Source: CAYJAD01 sp964372165
GTDB taxonomy: Bacteria; Desulfobacterota; Desulfovibrionia; Desulfovibrionales; Desulfovibrionaceae
DNA: 24,556 nt
Reading direction: 5' to 3'
Assembly (NCBI GenBank): GCA_964372165.1
Contig: CAYJPT010000016.1
Location: forward strand, 1-24,556
The notes under the pieces were generated by a model. That model saw nothing but the letters and a program-made list of their open reading frames with translations, made no database searches and was not told the DNA's origin. The position numbers and the translations under genes are program-made. This document shows, in pieces, positions 6,953 through 15,198 of the stretch. Numbering within the stretch: position 1 is the stretch's first letter; each line of letters starts with the position of its first letter.

Positions 6953-7846
6953 TTAGCCATTCAACGCTTCTGCGCCGCTAACAATGTCCATAAGATCACT
7001 GGTAATGGCGGCTTGACGAGTCTTATTGTATAGCAATGTTAGTACGCGTGTCATTTCATCGCAGTTACGTGTTGCATTATCCATAGCGGCCATGCGTGCT
7101 GCATGCTCACTGGCAGATGTATCTAACAAACCACGATATATTTGTACTTTTACATAGCGGGGCAAAAGCTCGGCAAGAAGCTCTTCTTCTTGCGGTTCAT
7201 AGAGATATTGTTGCCCAATCCCTGCTGTTTCATCTTCTAAATTAGCATGTTCCTCATGTGTAGGTGGGGCAATTGGTAGTAATGGCTGAACCACCGGCAC
7301 TTGTCTTGCCATGGAGATAAATTCACCAAAAATAAGGTATACTTCATCCATAGCTAGGCTTTGATAACCGTGTATTACTTCATTACCTACAAGGCCGGCT
7401 AATGAAAAGTCAAAACTTCCCATTTTATCACCAAAGGAGAGTATAGTTTCATACTCGGTCTTGGCAAAAGTATCACGACCTTTTTTACCCACACAAATGA
7501 ACTTAACTTCCATGCCTTCTGCAACCTTTTCTCTTGCAAGCTTACTCGCTGCAGTAATTAAGTTGCCGTTAAAACTTCCGCAAAGTCCACGATCTGAGGT
7601 TACTAAAATTATAGTACAAACACGTTTTTCAACATGTGTTTCAAGCAGAGGATGAGCATTGCCTTCAGCCTTAGCTGCTAAATCACTAAGCATAACTTGA
7701 AATTTAGCCGCATAAGGGCGAAAACGCTCAATGCGGGATTGTGCACCACGCAACTTAGCAGAAGCCACCATATTCATGGCTTTTGTAATTTGCTTGGTTT
7801 TACCAACCCCCACAATTTTCATTTTGACGTCTTTTAATGAAGCCAT
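6953..7846 (-). CDS. atpG: ATP synthase F1 gamma subunit
   Basis: This 297-residue rotor shaft subunit begins MASLKDVKMKIVGVGKTKQ and continues with ITKAMNMVASAKLRGAQ, the classic gamma N-terminal helix. The C-terminal helix carries the SEHAARMAAMDNATRN signature (about residues 250-265). The length is slightly above the E. coli protein; an acidic insertion near residues 200-215 (EEHANLEDETAG) accounts for part of this. ATG 7846 has a GGGGG-type ribosome site. It sits between atpA (15-base gap) and atpD. Confidence 0.97.
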   Translation of the reverse strand: MASLKDVKMKIVGVGKTKQITKAMNMVASAKLRGAQSRIERFRPYAAKFQVMLSDLAAKAEGNAHPLLETHVEKRVCTIILVTSDRGLCGSFNGNLITAASKLAREKVAEGMEVKFICVGKKGRDTFAKTEYETILSFGDKMGSFDFSLAGLVGNEVIHGYQSLAMDEVYLIFGEFISMARQVPVVQPLLPIAPPTHEEHANLEDETAGIGQQYLYEPQEEELLAELLPRYVKVQIYRGLLDTSASEHAARMAAMDNATRNCDEMTRVLTLLYNKTRQAAITSDLMDIVSGAEALNG

Positions 7847-7861
7847 ATATTACCCCCAGCC

Positions 7862-9370
7862 TTAGGCTTGGAAGCCTTGCTTGAAAGCCTCAATGGCAGC
7901 CTTAAGCCCTGCTTCCACAGAGTCATTAAGTGCTTGAACTTCTTTAATTGACACCAAAACTTCTTTTTTAGTCTCACGCAAGTAAGTAAGCATTTCACTT
8001 TCAAAGCGGCGAATTTGCTCAACTTCTACATCATCCATATAACCACGTGTTGCAGCATACATGGAGGCAACTTGCTCTTCAACCGGCATAGGTGCATATT
8101 GAACTTGTTTTAATAGTTCAACTAAACGTGCACCACGATCGAGTTTTGCCTTGGTAGATTTATCAAGGTCAGAACCAAATTGGGCAAAAGCTGCAAGCTC
8201 ACGATATTGAGCAAGGTCAAGGCGCATGGTTCCTGCCACTTGCTTCATGGCTTTAATTTGTGCTGCACCACCAACACGAGATACTGAAAGACCTACGTTA
8301 ATAGCAGGACGAATACCGGAGTTAAAAAGGTTTGGCTCAAGGTAAACCTGTCCATCAGTAATAGAAATTACGTTGGTTGGAATATAGGCCGAAACGTCAC
8401 CGGCTTGAGTTTCAATAATTGGTAATGCTGTAAGTGAACCTGCTCCAAGTTCATCATTAACCTTAGCCGCACGCTCAAGCAAGCGTGAGTGAAGGTAGAA
8501 TACGTCACCAGGATAAGCTTCACGACCAGGAGGACGACGAAGCAAAAGTGACATTTGGCGATAAGCTACAGCTTGCTTTGATAAATCATCATAAACGATA
8601 AGAGCATGCTTGCCGCCATCACGATAATATTCAGCCATAGTACACCCAGTGTATGCAGCAATAAACTGCAATGGTGCAGGCTCAGAGGCCGTAGCTGAAA
8701 TAATTGTTGTATATTCTAGAGCGCCATATTTGCGTAAAGTTTCAGCAACAAGAGCAACAGTTGCTTTCTTTTGTCCAATGGCTACATAAAAGCAGTGAAT
8801 GCCTGTTTCTTTTTGTGCTAAAATGGCATCTATACAAACGGCAGTTTTACCAGTTTGACGGTCACCAATGATAAGCTCACGTTGGCCGCGACCAATTGGT
8901 GTCATACCATCAATGGCTTTAATACCTGTTGGCATAGGCTCATGCACAGATTTACGTGCAATAATGCCTGGTGCTTTAAGTTCCACAGGGCGAACTTCTT
9001 TTGCATCAATTGGGCCAAGACCGTCAATAGGCTGCCCTAGTGGGTTAAGTACACGCCCCATAACGGCGTCACCTACAGGCACGGAGAAGATTTTTCCTGT
9101 ACGTTTAACAGGGTCACCTTCTTTAATGTTTGTATCAGGCCCAAGTAAGGCCACACCCACGTTGTCCTCTTCAAGGTTAAGAACCATACCCATAAGACCA
9201 CCTGGAAACTCTAATAGTTCCATGGCCATGGCATTTTGAACGCCGTATACACGTGCAATACCGTCACCAACATATAATACTGTGCCGGTTTCACTCATTT
9301 CTACGCGCTGTTCATAATTTTGGATTTGATCCTCAATGATTTTGCTAATCTCTTCAGCTTTAATCTGCAT
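7862..9370 (-). CDS. atpA: ATP synthase F1 alpha subunit
   Basis: This 502-residue non-catalytic nucleotide-binding subunit begins MQIKAEEISKIIEDQI, has Walker A GDRQTGKT at 169-176 and the alpha-type LLLRRPPGREAYPGDVFY stretch, with ISITDGQ in the central domain. Length is standard. ATG 9370 is preceded by GAGGGG. It starts 3 bases after the atpH stop, so the two are probably translated together. Confidence 0.98.
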   Translation of the reverse strand: MQIKAEEISKIIEDQIQNYEQRVEMSETGTVLYVGDGIARVYGVQNAMAMELLEFPGGLMGMVLNLEEDNVGVALLGPDTNIKEGDPVKRTGKIFSVPVGDAVMGRVLNPLGQPIDGLGPIDAKEVRPVELKAPGIIARKSVHEPMPTGIKAIDGMTPIGRGQRELIIGDRQTGKTAVCIDAILAQKETGIHCFYVAIGQKKATVALVAETLRKYGALEYTTIISATASEPAPLQFIAAYTGCTMAEYYRDGGKHALIVYDDLSKQAVAYRQMSLLLRRPPGREAYPGDVFYLHSRLLERAAKVNDELGAGSLTALPIIETQAGDVSAYIPTNVISITDGQVYLEPNLFNSGIRPAINVGLSVSRVGGAAQIKAMKQVAGTMRLDLAQYRELAAFAQFGSDLDKSTKAKLDRGARLVELLKQVQYAPMPVEEQVASMYAATRGYMDDVEVEQIRRFESEMLTYLRETKKEVLVSIKEVQALNDSVEAGLKAAIEAFKQGFQA

Positions 9371-9373
9371 GTG

Positions 9374-9925
9374 CTATTCACCCCTCTTGATTGTCTCCCG
9401 AAGGATAGCCAGCTGCGCACGCAAGCTTGCGTCCAGCACCCGGTCGCCTACCTTAAGAACTACTCCGCCCAAAATTGATGCATCAACATCAAAGGACAGT
9501 TCAATACTTTTTCCAGCCTTTTCTTCCAATTGCTTTTTTATGGCCCCTTGCTTTTTGTTATCAAGAGGTATAGCTGTGAGTAAGTGCCCACGAATAACCC
9601 CTTTTTCTGCATCAAGCAGTGAACCATAACACCCAGCAATACGCCTAAGATTAGAAAGGCGATTTTTATCGGCAAGGAGCAAGCAAAAATTAGTCATAGT
9701 AGCATCTGCTTCAACTTTAGTGAGCAGAGTTTTTAAGACTTTTTTCTTCTCGTCAGCACTTACCACTGGGCTTTTAAATACCTTATCCAATTCCGGTGAG
9801 TTTTGAAGCAATTCACTTAACTTGTTTAAGCCAAGGCTATATTGCTCAAGTTCACTCAATCCGTTTTTTTTGCCAAGTGCAAAAAGTGCATTGGCATATC
9901 TGCGAGCTATGACGGTGTCGGTCAA
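9374..9925 (-). CDS. atpH: ATP synthase delta subunit
   Basis: This 183-residue stalk protein joins F1 alpha to the b/b' peripheral stalk. The N-terminal helix motif IARRYANALFALGKK and the C-terminal stretch ending in LGGVVLKVGDRVLDASLRAQL are diagnostic of delta. The start is TTG at 9923-9925: its first two bases of overlap form TTGA with the TGA stop of atpF, preceded by AAAGGTGG, and no ATG or GTG fits the frame before the conserved region. The overlap suggests coupled translation with atpF. Confidence 0.94.
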   Translation of the reverse strand: MTDTVIARRYANALFALGKKNGLSELEQYSLGLNKLSELLQNSPELDKVFKSPVVSADEKKKVLKTLLTKVEADATMTNFCLLLADKNRLSNLRRIAGCYGSLLDAEKGVIRGHLLTAIPLDNKKQGAIKKQLEEKAGKSIELSFDVDASILGGVVLKVGDRVLDASLRAQLAILRETIKRGE

Positions 9926-10479
9926 TTGAGCACCACCTTTGTTAAGGAGTTATTAATAAGCTTACCATGTTTTGATGCATCAAGCTTGCTCTCCAAAACC
10001 TTTTCAGCCGCTTCCACAATTTCGTCGGCAATGACAGCTCTAACTTCTGTCAAAATTGCACGCCCTTCATTCTCAGCTGTGCGCCTAGCACCAGCAATAA
10101 TTTGCTCAGCTTGGCGGTTAGCTTCTTCAATAATGGCCTGCTTGCCTGCCTCTGCTTGGGCACGACTTTCGTCAATTATTGCCTTGCGTTCAGCTTCAAG
10201 GTTGGCAATAGATGCCTCAACTTCGGAAAGTTTTTTCTTGGCATCTTCACGACGTTGATCAAGGTCTTCCAGATCCTGGCGGATGCCTTCGCGCCGCCCG
10301 GTTAAGAAACCAACAAGCTTTTTACCTGTAAGCTTCCATAGGACAGCCACAAAAATAACAGCATTCAAAATACGCCAGCCAAAATCTGCCCAACGTAATT
10401 CTCCCTCTGCGGCCATTGCAGTACTCGCCTGTAGCAAGACTAAGGCCAAGGCTATCCAAATACTTTTACATTTGCTCAA
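9922..10479 (-). CDS. atpF: ATP synthase F0 b subunit
   Basis: This 185-residue peripheral-stalk protein has an N-terminal signal-like hydrophobic stretch (IWIALALVLLQASTAMA), then a second membrane segment (about 32-50, ILNAVIFVAVLWKL), then a long charged coiled coil to the C-terminus. The N-terminal extension with an AMA-like cleavage site is seen in b subunits of related deltaproteobacteria as I recall. The start is TTG at 10477-10479, with a GGGGGTGG tract just upstream; I see no in-frame ATG alternative. A 76-base gap with two hairpins separates it from atpF'. Confidence 0.93.
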   Translation of the reverse strand: MSKCKSIWIALALVLLQASTAMAAEGELRWADFGWRILNAVIFVAVLWKLTGKKLVGFLTGRREGIRQDLEDLDQRREDAKKKLSEVEASIANLEAERKAIIDESRAQAEAGKQAIIEEANRQAEQIIAGARRTAENEGRAILTEVRAVIADEIVEAAEKVLESKLDASKHGKLINNSLTKVVLN

Positions 10480-10517
10480 GGGCCACCCCCTTTACAGTGG
10501 AGCATAAATGAATAAAC

Positions 10518-10555
10518 GGCAACTACTTGAGTAATTGCCAACACGCATTTGCGTG
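10518..10555. other. Two adjacent hairpins in the atpF'-atpF gap
   Basis: Hairpin 1 (10518-10539) has a 9-position stem with one mismatch and a TTGA loop. Hairpin 2 (10542-10555) has a 5-bp stem CACGC/GCGTG and touches the atpF' stop codon. On the minus strand they lie directly after atpF' and before the atpF ribosome site. They could influence mRNA stability or partial termination between b' and b; no proper T-tract follows, so I do not call a terminator. Confidence 0.4.
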
Positions 10556-10972
10556 CTAACTCATGACGCGAGTGGCAAGCTTACCAGCCAAGACTTTCAC
10601 TTGTGTTTTAAGCTCTGACAAAGTTGCATCAGCCTCAGCACGTAGAGTTGCGTGAGCTGCTGCAAGCTCTGACTGTGCTTTTCGCCCAGCTTCGCTTACA
10701 ATTTCTTGCTGTTTTTTTGCACCTTCATTACGTGCAGCATCACGTAAAGCAATACCTTCTTGCCGTGCGCGCGCAAGTTCAGCCTGATATGACTCTATGC
10801 GCTTTTGTGCCTCGTGCTCAAAATCTCCAGCTTCTTTGTTTAAGCCGTCCATTTTTTCACGTCGTTCTTGCAAAATAGCACGAACAGGACGAATCAAAAG
10901 GATGTTAAGCACATAGAGCGCAATGAAGAAGTTCACCATCTGTATAAATGTGGTGATGTTAAGATCAAGCAT
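10556..10972 (-). CDS. atpF': ATP synthase F0 b' subunit
   Basis: This second b-type subunit of 138 residues has one N-terminal membrane helix (ITTFIQMVNFFIALYVLNIL) followed by the RPVRAILQERREKMDGL junction and a long Ala/Glu/Lys-rich coiled coil. It would pair with AtpF as an asymmetric b/b' stalk. I chose ATG 10972, preceded by AGGAGG six bases upstream, over a TTG 14 codons earlier that has no ribosome site and adds a polar extension. It is the first gene of the atp operon; the promoter lies 53-81 bases upstream. Confidence 0.94.
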   Translation of the reverse strand: MLDLNITTFIQMVNFFIALYVLNILLIRPVRAILQERREKMDGLNKEAGDFEHEAQKRIESYQAELARARQEGIALRDAARNEGAKKQQEIVSEAGRKAQSELAAAHATLRAEADATLSELKTQVKVLAGKLATRVMS

Positions 10973-11024
10973 TACACCCCTCCTAAAACATTTGGGTTGT
11001 GAATAATTATACAAAGGCTTTTTT

Positions 11025-11053
11025 CTTATATACTAATACGCATGCCATGTCAA
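11025..11053 (-). promoter_or_regulatory. Sigma70-type promoter of the atp operon
   Basis: On the minus strand: TTGACA (11048-11053), a 17-base spacer, then TATAAG (11025-11030). This is a perfect -35 and a 5-of-6 -10 at ideal spacing, 53 bases from the atpF' start codon. Confidence 0.8.
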
Positions 11054-11488
11054 AGCATATGACAATAAAATTATTCAAATTCGGCCAAGCTATTTTTCGT
11101 AAAAACATATTATTTTTTAATCTAATTCATTGTTTTTAAGCTGTTTATTTGAAGGTATTGAGGAAAAAATAAACAAAAAAATATTAGAGATTAATATTCA
11201 TTTTTGTGATTATTTTTTTAATAAGTATCATTCCATTTTAGTTTTAAAGAATGGAATAATTTTTCTTTAATGATGCTATGTGAAAAAAAGATCATAATAT
11301 GTTAGATTTAGCCATAGTGCTTGCTAAAATGAAAACAATAATAACTAGCAAAGCAAAATATCTAATTTATTGAAAAAAATAATATGAGCTTTGCTTCGCC
11401 GTTAAGTGACTGATTTTCGTGCCTTACTGCCAAGGCAGCTTGTCTGCCTTAGGCGGCACAAACGCCTGAAAGGTGGTTTGTCATCAGT
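11054..11488. other. Gap between atp promoter and bactofilin terminator
   Basis: The left two thirds (11054-11385) is AT-rich with no ORF; it has an 8-bp hairpin (11230-11237 with 11250-11257) followed by a T-rich run on the plus strand but no gene to terminate there. The right part (11388-11488) is GC-richer and highly structured: stem GACTGAT/ATCAGTC (11408-11414, 11483-11489) encloses GTGCC/GGCAC (11419-11423, 11455-11459) and AAGGCAG/CTGCCTT (11432-11438, 11444-11450). It resembles a folded repeat unit. A start-less frame on the minus strand also crosses it. I cannot assign a family. Confidence 0.5.
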
Positions 11489-11518
11489 CTGAAAAACGCA
11501 TAATTATGCGTTTTTCAG
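11489..11518 (-). terminator. Perfect 30-bp palindromic terminator after bactofilin
   Basis: A perfect 30-bp palindrome with half-site CTGAAAAACGCATAA begins 8 bases after the bactofilin stop. The stem GCAT/ATGC region is followed by TTTTT on both strands, so it can work as an intrinsic terminator in either direction. Confidence 0.75.
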
Positions 11519-11526
11519 CAGATACT

Positions 11527-11874
11527 TTAGGATTCATTGCTATTTTGTGGCGGTCTCATATTAATTTGGCCTTGAACAATACCACCTTCTTCCATAATAA
11601 GTGCTGGTGTATTGATTGTTCCTTCAATAATGCCACCACGATGTACAATGACACGTTTTTTTGCAGTAATATCGCCAGTTAATTTGCCAGTCAGTAGTAG
11701 TTCTCCAACTGCTAGTTCTCCTTGTATTACTGCATCCTTACCAACAATAAGTGAGCCTTCGCTTACTATATTACCGGTAAAAGTTCCATCAATACGTACT
11801 GATCCTTGAAAGGAGAGTTTGCCCTCGTAAACTGTACCTGCCCCTAAGAAAGCATTTATTTCATCCTTGCTCAC
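11527..11874 (-). CDS. Bactofilin (BacA/CcmA-type cytoskeletal protein)
   Basis: This small beta-helical cytoskeletal protein (115 residues) has the opening INAFLGAGTVYEGKLSF and repeated short strands with GxIxG spacing (VRIDGTFTGNIVSEGSLIVG, GELLLTGKLTGDITAK), followed by a polar tail (PPQNSNES) typical of polymerising bactofilins. These form membrane-associated filaments that place cell-wall or stalk enzymes. I chose GTG 11874, which has AAAGGA eight bases upstream, over a GTG at 11898 that lacks a ribosome site. It sits alone between the atp operon and rodA, with its own terminator, and its neighbours suggest a cell-shape role. Confidence 0.9.
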   Translation of the reverse strand: MSKDEINAFLGAGTVYEGKLSFQGSVRIDGTFTGNIVSEGSLIVGKDAVIQGELAVGELLLTGKLTGDITAKKRVIVHRGGIIEGTINTPALIMEEGGIVQGQINMRPPQNSNES

Positions 11875-12236
11875 AATATCCGTCCTTTTTGTTTCCACGT
11901 GATGTTTAAATAATGTTACAAGTGACTTTGTATAACAAATTTCTTTTTATATTTAGCGATGCTAAGAAGCATAGACTATGCTTCTTAGTCGAACGTACAA
12001 CACATTTGCATGTGTTGTTTTAAAAGCAACTTCAAATCCATACATCTTGTTCGGCGATGCCAGAAGTACAATATATATTATTTAATGTCATGCGAAATTT
12101 ATTTGCGTAATTAAATTTTCATTAAACAACATATAATGTATTATTTCTGGGTGTTTAACTTATATAATCTTGTAGGCTTGTCGATTTATTATCAAAAAAT
12201 CTTTACCTATAAGGTGCAATTAACTATTTATATTTT
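11875..12236. other. Region between rodA and bactofilin with two hairpins
   Basis: No gene. It contains a 27-bp palindrome with a single central unpaired base (arms 11962-11974 and 11976-11988, core AAGAAGCATAG) and a 9-bp hairpin (11997-12005 with 12010-12018, arms ACAACACAT/ATGTGTTGT). Either could be a terminator for rodA or an operator before bactofilin; neither has a clear T-tract on the minus strand. A weak promoter candidate for bactofilin on the minus strand reads TTGTTA, 17 bases, CATTAT just before the gene. Confidence 0.5.
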
Positions 12237-13352
12237 TTAAGTTTTAAACATGAACCTGCGCATTGATACATTTAATACTATGCCAAGCAAAATGCAGTTT
12301 ACAAGCATTGAACTTCCGCCGTAGCTCATAAAGGGTAAGGGTATACCCACAACAGGCATAAGACCAATGACCATGCCCATATTAATGACAATTTGCCAGA
12401 AAAAATAGAAAAATACACCTACAGCCAAAAGGCTACCAAAACTATCTCTTGCCTTAACAACAGTGCTATATATAGACAATAAAAAGAAACAATACAAGCT
12501 TACTAATGCCACACAACCCGCAAAACCCCACTCTTCACCAAATACAGCTACTACAAAATCGGAATGTTTTTCAGGTAAAAAGCGTAGTTGGCTTTGTGTG
12601 CCTTCAAGAAAACCTTTGCCCCAAATTTTTCCTGAACCTATGGCAATTTGTGATTGTATAATATGATATCCTGACCCACGTGGGTCATTGCTTGGATCAA
12701 TAAAAGTAAGTATTCTTTGTCTTTGGTAATCTTGCATACCTACAAACCACATAAAGGCAGCAATAAGTGGTGCAATAATTAAACATGTTTTGAAAATTTT
12801 AGCCTTAATACCATGAAAAAGAATCATACATCCCAACAAAAGTAAAATATTAAGCGTTGTTCCAAGGTCAGGCTGTGTAATAATAAAGGCTCCCGGCACA
12901 AGCCCAACAAGTAAAACTTTGCAAAATTCTGACCAGTTCAAGCTTTGTCCACTACGTGAAAGCACACGTGCTGCAAGTATTAGTACAGATAGTTTTGCAA
13001 GTTCACTTGGTTGTATATTCATAAAACCTAAAGAAATCCAGCGTTGCGCTCCATATACAGTTTTTCCAATAATGGGTACAAGTGCCAATAAAAAAAGTGT
13101 ACCCAAAAAGAGTGGCCAAGCTAAATTTCTTAGTTTGCGATAATCAAATGCCATGGCAACAAGCATTGCTATGAAACCAAGGCCACCCCAAATAAGTTGG
13201 CGTTGATAATAGGAAGCAACAGACATACCATCTTCAAAGCGTATACCACTTGCAGAATATAAATTAGCAACACCAACTACAAATAGTGTAGAAAAAGTGG
13301 CTATTAATTCCCAATTTATATATACAAAAAGTCTGCGATCAAGAGGCGACAT
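12237..13352 (-). CDS. rodA: Rod-shape SEDS glycosyltransferase RodA
   Basis: This 371-residue SEDS-family protein with about ten membrane segments polymerises lipid II glycan strands in the elongasome with PBP2. Diagnostic stretches are the long periplasmic loop FLPEKHSDFVVAVFGEEWGF (with the essential Asp/Glu pocket) and GIPLPFMSYGGSSM near the C-terminus. Length equals the E. coli protein. ATG 13352 overlaps the mrdA stop by 14 bases, so mrdA and rodA are coupled as in most rods. Confidence 0.96.
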   Translation of the reverse strand: MSPLDRRLFVYINWELIATFSTLFVVGVANLYSASGIRFEDGMSVASYYQRQLIWGGLGFIAMLVAMAFDYRKLRNLAWPLFLGTLFLLALVPIIGKTVYGAQRWISLGFMNIQPSELAKLSVLILAARVLSRSGQSLNWSEFCKVLLVGLVPGAFIITQPDLGTTLNILLLLGCMILFHGIKAKIFKTCLIIAPLIAAFMWFVGMQDYQRQRILTFIDPSNDPRGSGYHIIQSQIAIGSGKIWGKGFLEGTQSQLRFLPEKHSDFVVAVFGEEWGFAGCVALVSLYCFFLLSIYSTVVKARDSFGSLLAVGVFFYFFWQIVINMGMVIGLMPVVGIPLPFMSYGGSSMLVNCILLGIVLNVSMRRFMFKT

Positions 13353-15198
13353 CTGCTTCTACAACCTCCTCACCAAAGAGTATGTCAAAAACCCTTTTGG
13401 CAATGGGCCCGGCAACAGCACTGCCACCGCCACCATGTTCAATCATAACCACTACAACATATCGTTGTGAGTCTTTTGCTCCCCAAGTTGCAATCCAAGC
13501 GTGGTCACGTTGTTTATAAGCCATTTCTTCATTTTTAAGTCTACGATCGCCTTTCATTTTAATTTTAACTACTTGGGCAGTTCCGGTTTTGCCACCCATG
13601 TCAGCGTCATCACGTGATATGACTTTTGCAGTGCCAATATCAGCAGTTTTGCGCATAGCATCTACTATAAATTCACGCACAGCACCATTGGCTGGAATTT
13701 TACCACGCACGGTACGCTTTGCTGTTTCTAAAATTTGCGGCTGTAATATGTCACCGCCATTAATGAGAGCAGAAACATATGTTGCAACTTGTAATGGAGT
13801 TACCAAGGTAAAACCTTGCCCAATTGAAATATTCAAAGTTTCTCCACGAACCCAAGGTTGCCCAAAACGTCTTCTTTTCCACTCTTTAGATGGTACGATA
13901 CCACCTTTTTCATGTGGTAAAATAATACCAGTTAGATCGCCAAAGCCGCTTGATTTGGCATATGCTTCTATTTTATCGATGCCAATTTTTTCGCCAAAAT
14001 GATAATAATAAACATCGCAGGATTGTACCAATGCTTCAGTCATATTCATACTGCCATGTCCATGTTTTTTCCAGCATCTGAAAGTTTGATTGCCAAGTTG
14101 AACTTCACCGGAACAAAAAACACGTTCTTTTGGATTTATGCCTTCTTTTAAGAACAAACCGGTCATCAAAAGCTTCCATATGGAAGCAGGTGGATACATG
14201 CTTTGAATTACTCGATTTTGTAATGGTGAACGCTGATCTGAGCGCAAAGCATTCCAATCCTTATGTGATATACCGTTGGTAAATAGATTATTGTCATAGG
14301 CCGGTGCTGTGACTAAGGCAATTAATTTTCCTGTATCTGGATCCATGACGATTACACTACCTGTTTGGCCTTCTAATGCATTCCAAACAGCTACTTGTAT
14401 TGATGTATCAAGGGTAAGTTTAGTTTGATGCCCTCCACGTGGAGCTTTAACCATTTGTTTGCTTAATGAGCGACCAAGTACATCAACTTCTAATTGATAA
14501 AGTCCTTTTTCTCCACGTAAATTGTCTTCGAGTATGTACTCAAGGCCTTGCTTACCAACGAGGTCACCCATGGCTAAAGCCTTATCATTTTTTAACTCTT
14601 TTTCATTAGCTTCTGCTACATAGCCTAATATATGTGCGTAAATATCACCCTTGGGGTAGGTACGCCTTGCTTGACTTACAATTTCTAAACCAGGCCAATA
14701 TAAAAGCTGTGCTTCAATTTTGGCTACCAAGGATATATCAAGGTCAGAGGCTAAAAGGACAGGCTCAAAGGATTGCACCTTGCGCCTGTCTTGATTATAC
14801 TTTGCTACAAGGTTGGTGTGCTCTAAGCCGGTCCACGCACTAACTTGAGCTAATGTTGCTGGGATATCTGGACAATCTTCACGTACAATGGTTATACCAT
14901 AAGTTAAGACATTATCAGCTAAAGTGTCTCCATCCTTATCAGTAATGGTGCCGCGCAATGCAATAATGCGCTCTTCACGTAATCTATTTTCTTGAGCTTG
15001 TTTGGAAAAATCACTGCCTTTGTGTACTTGTAAATACCAAAAGCGCACAACAAATACAAAGAAAAATATTGCAATCAGTGATTGTAAAAAAAGTGTACCT
15101 GCTCGAGGTGGGTGATACTCTTCTGTTTCTGCATGAACCTTAAGCCAATTGCGAAACTTACTAGGTTTTTTTTTATTATTGTCGAGCTTTGTCTGCAT
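13339..15198 (-). CDS. mrdA: Penicillin-binding protein 2 (elongation transpeptidase)
   Basis: This 619-residue class B PBP has a short cytoplasmic N-terminus, one membrane anchor (about 38-56) and a pedestal domain, then the transpeptidase domain with motifs SIWK (Ser339 nucleophile, Lys342), SCD (393-395, the SxN position, SSD in E. coli PBP2) and KTG (537-539). It cross-links peptidoglycan made by RodA. ATG 15198 overlaps the mreD stop by 23 bases. The domain order and neighbours identify PBP2 rather than the division PBP3. Confidence 0.96.
   Translation of the reverse strand: MQTKLDNNKKKPSKFRNWLKVHAETEEYHPPRAGTLFLQSLIAIFFFVFVVRFWYLQVHKGSDFSKQAQENRLREERIIALRGTITDKDGDTLADNVLTYGITIVREDCPDIPATLAQVSAWTGLEHTNLVAKYNQDRRKVQSFEPVLLASDLDISLVAKIEAQLLYWPGLEIVSQARRTYPKGDIYAHILGYVAEANEKELKNDKALAMGDLVGKQGLEYILEDNLRGEKGLYQLEVDVLGRSLSKQMVKAPRGGHQTKLTLDTSIQVAVWNALEGQTGSVIVMDPDTGKLIALVTAPAYDNNLFTNGISHKDWNALRSDQRSPLQNRVIQSMYPPASIWKLLMTGLFLKEGINPKERVFCSGEVQLGNQTFRCWKKHGHGSMNMTEALVQSCDVYYYHFGEKIGIDKIEAYAKSSGFGDLTGIILPHEKGGIVPSKEWKRRRFGQPWVRGETLNISIGQGFTLVTPLQVATYVSALINGGDILQPQILETAKRTVRGKIPANGAVREFIVDAMRKTADIGTAKVISRDDADMGGKTGTAQVVKIKMKGDRRLKNEEMAYKQRDHAWIATWGAKDSQRYVVVVMIEHGGGGSAVAGPIAKRVFDILFGEEVVEADVAS

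Noticed and set aside
10973..11014. Longer atpF' beginning at TTG 11014
   Set aside because: No ribosome site; the ATG at 10972 has AGGAGG and matches the usual b' N-terminus.
11230..11257. Hairpin with T-rich tail on the plus strand as a terminator
   Set aside because: No plus-strand gene lies upstream, the stem is AT-rich, and it is some 180 bases upstream of the atp promoter on the minus strand, where it has no gene to terminate.
11875..11898. Longer bactofilin starting at GTG 11898
   Set aside because: The extra codons contain the AAAGGA ribosome site for GTG 11874.
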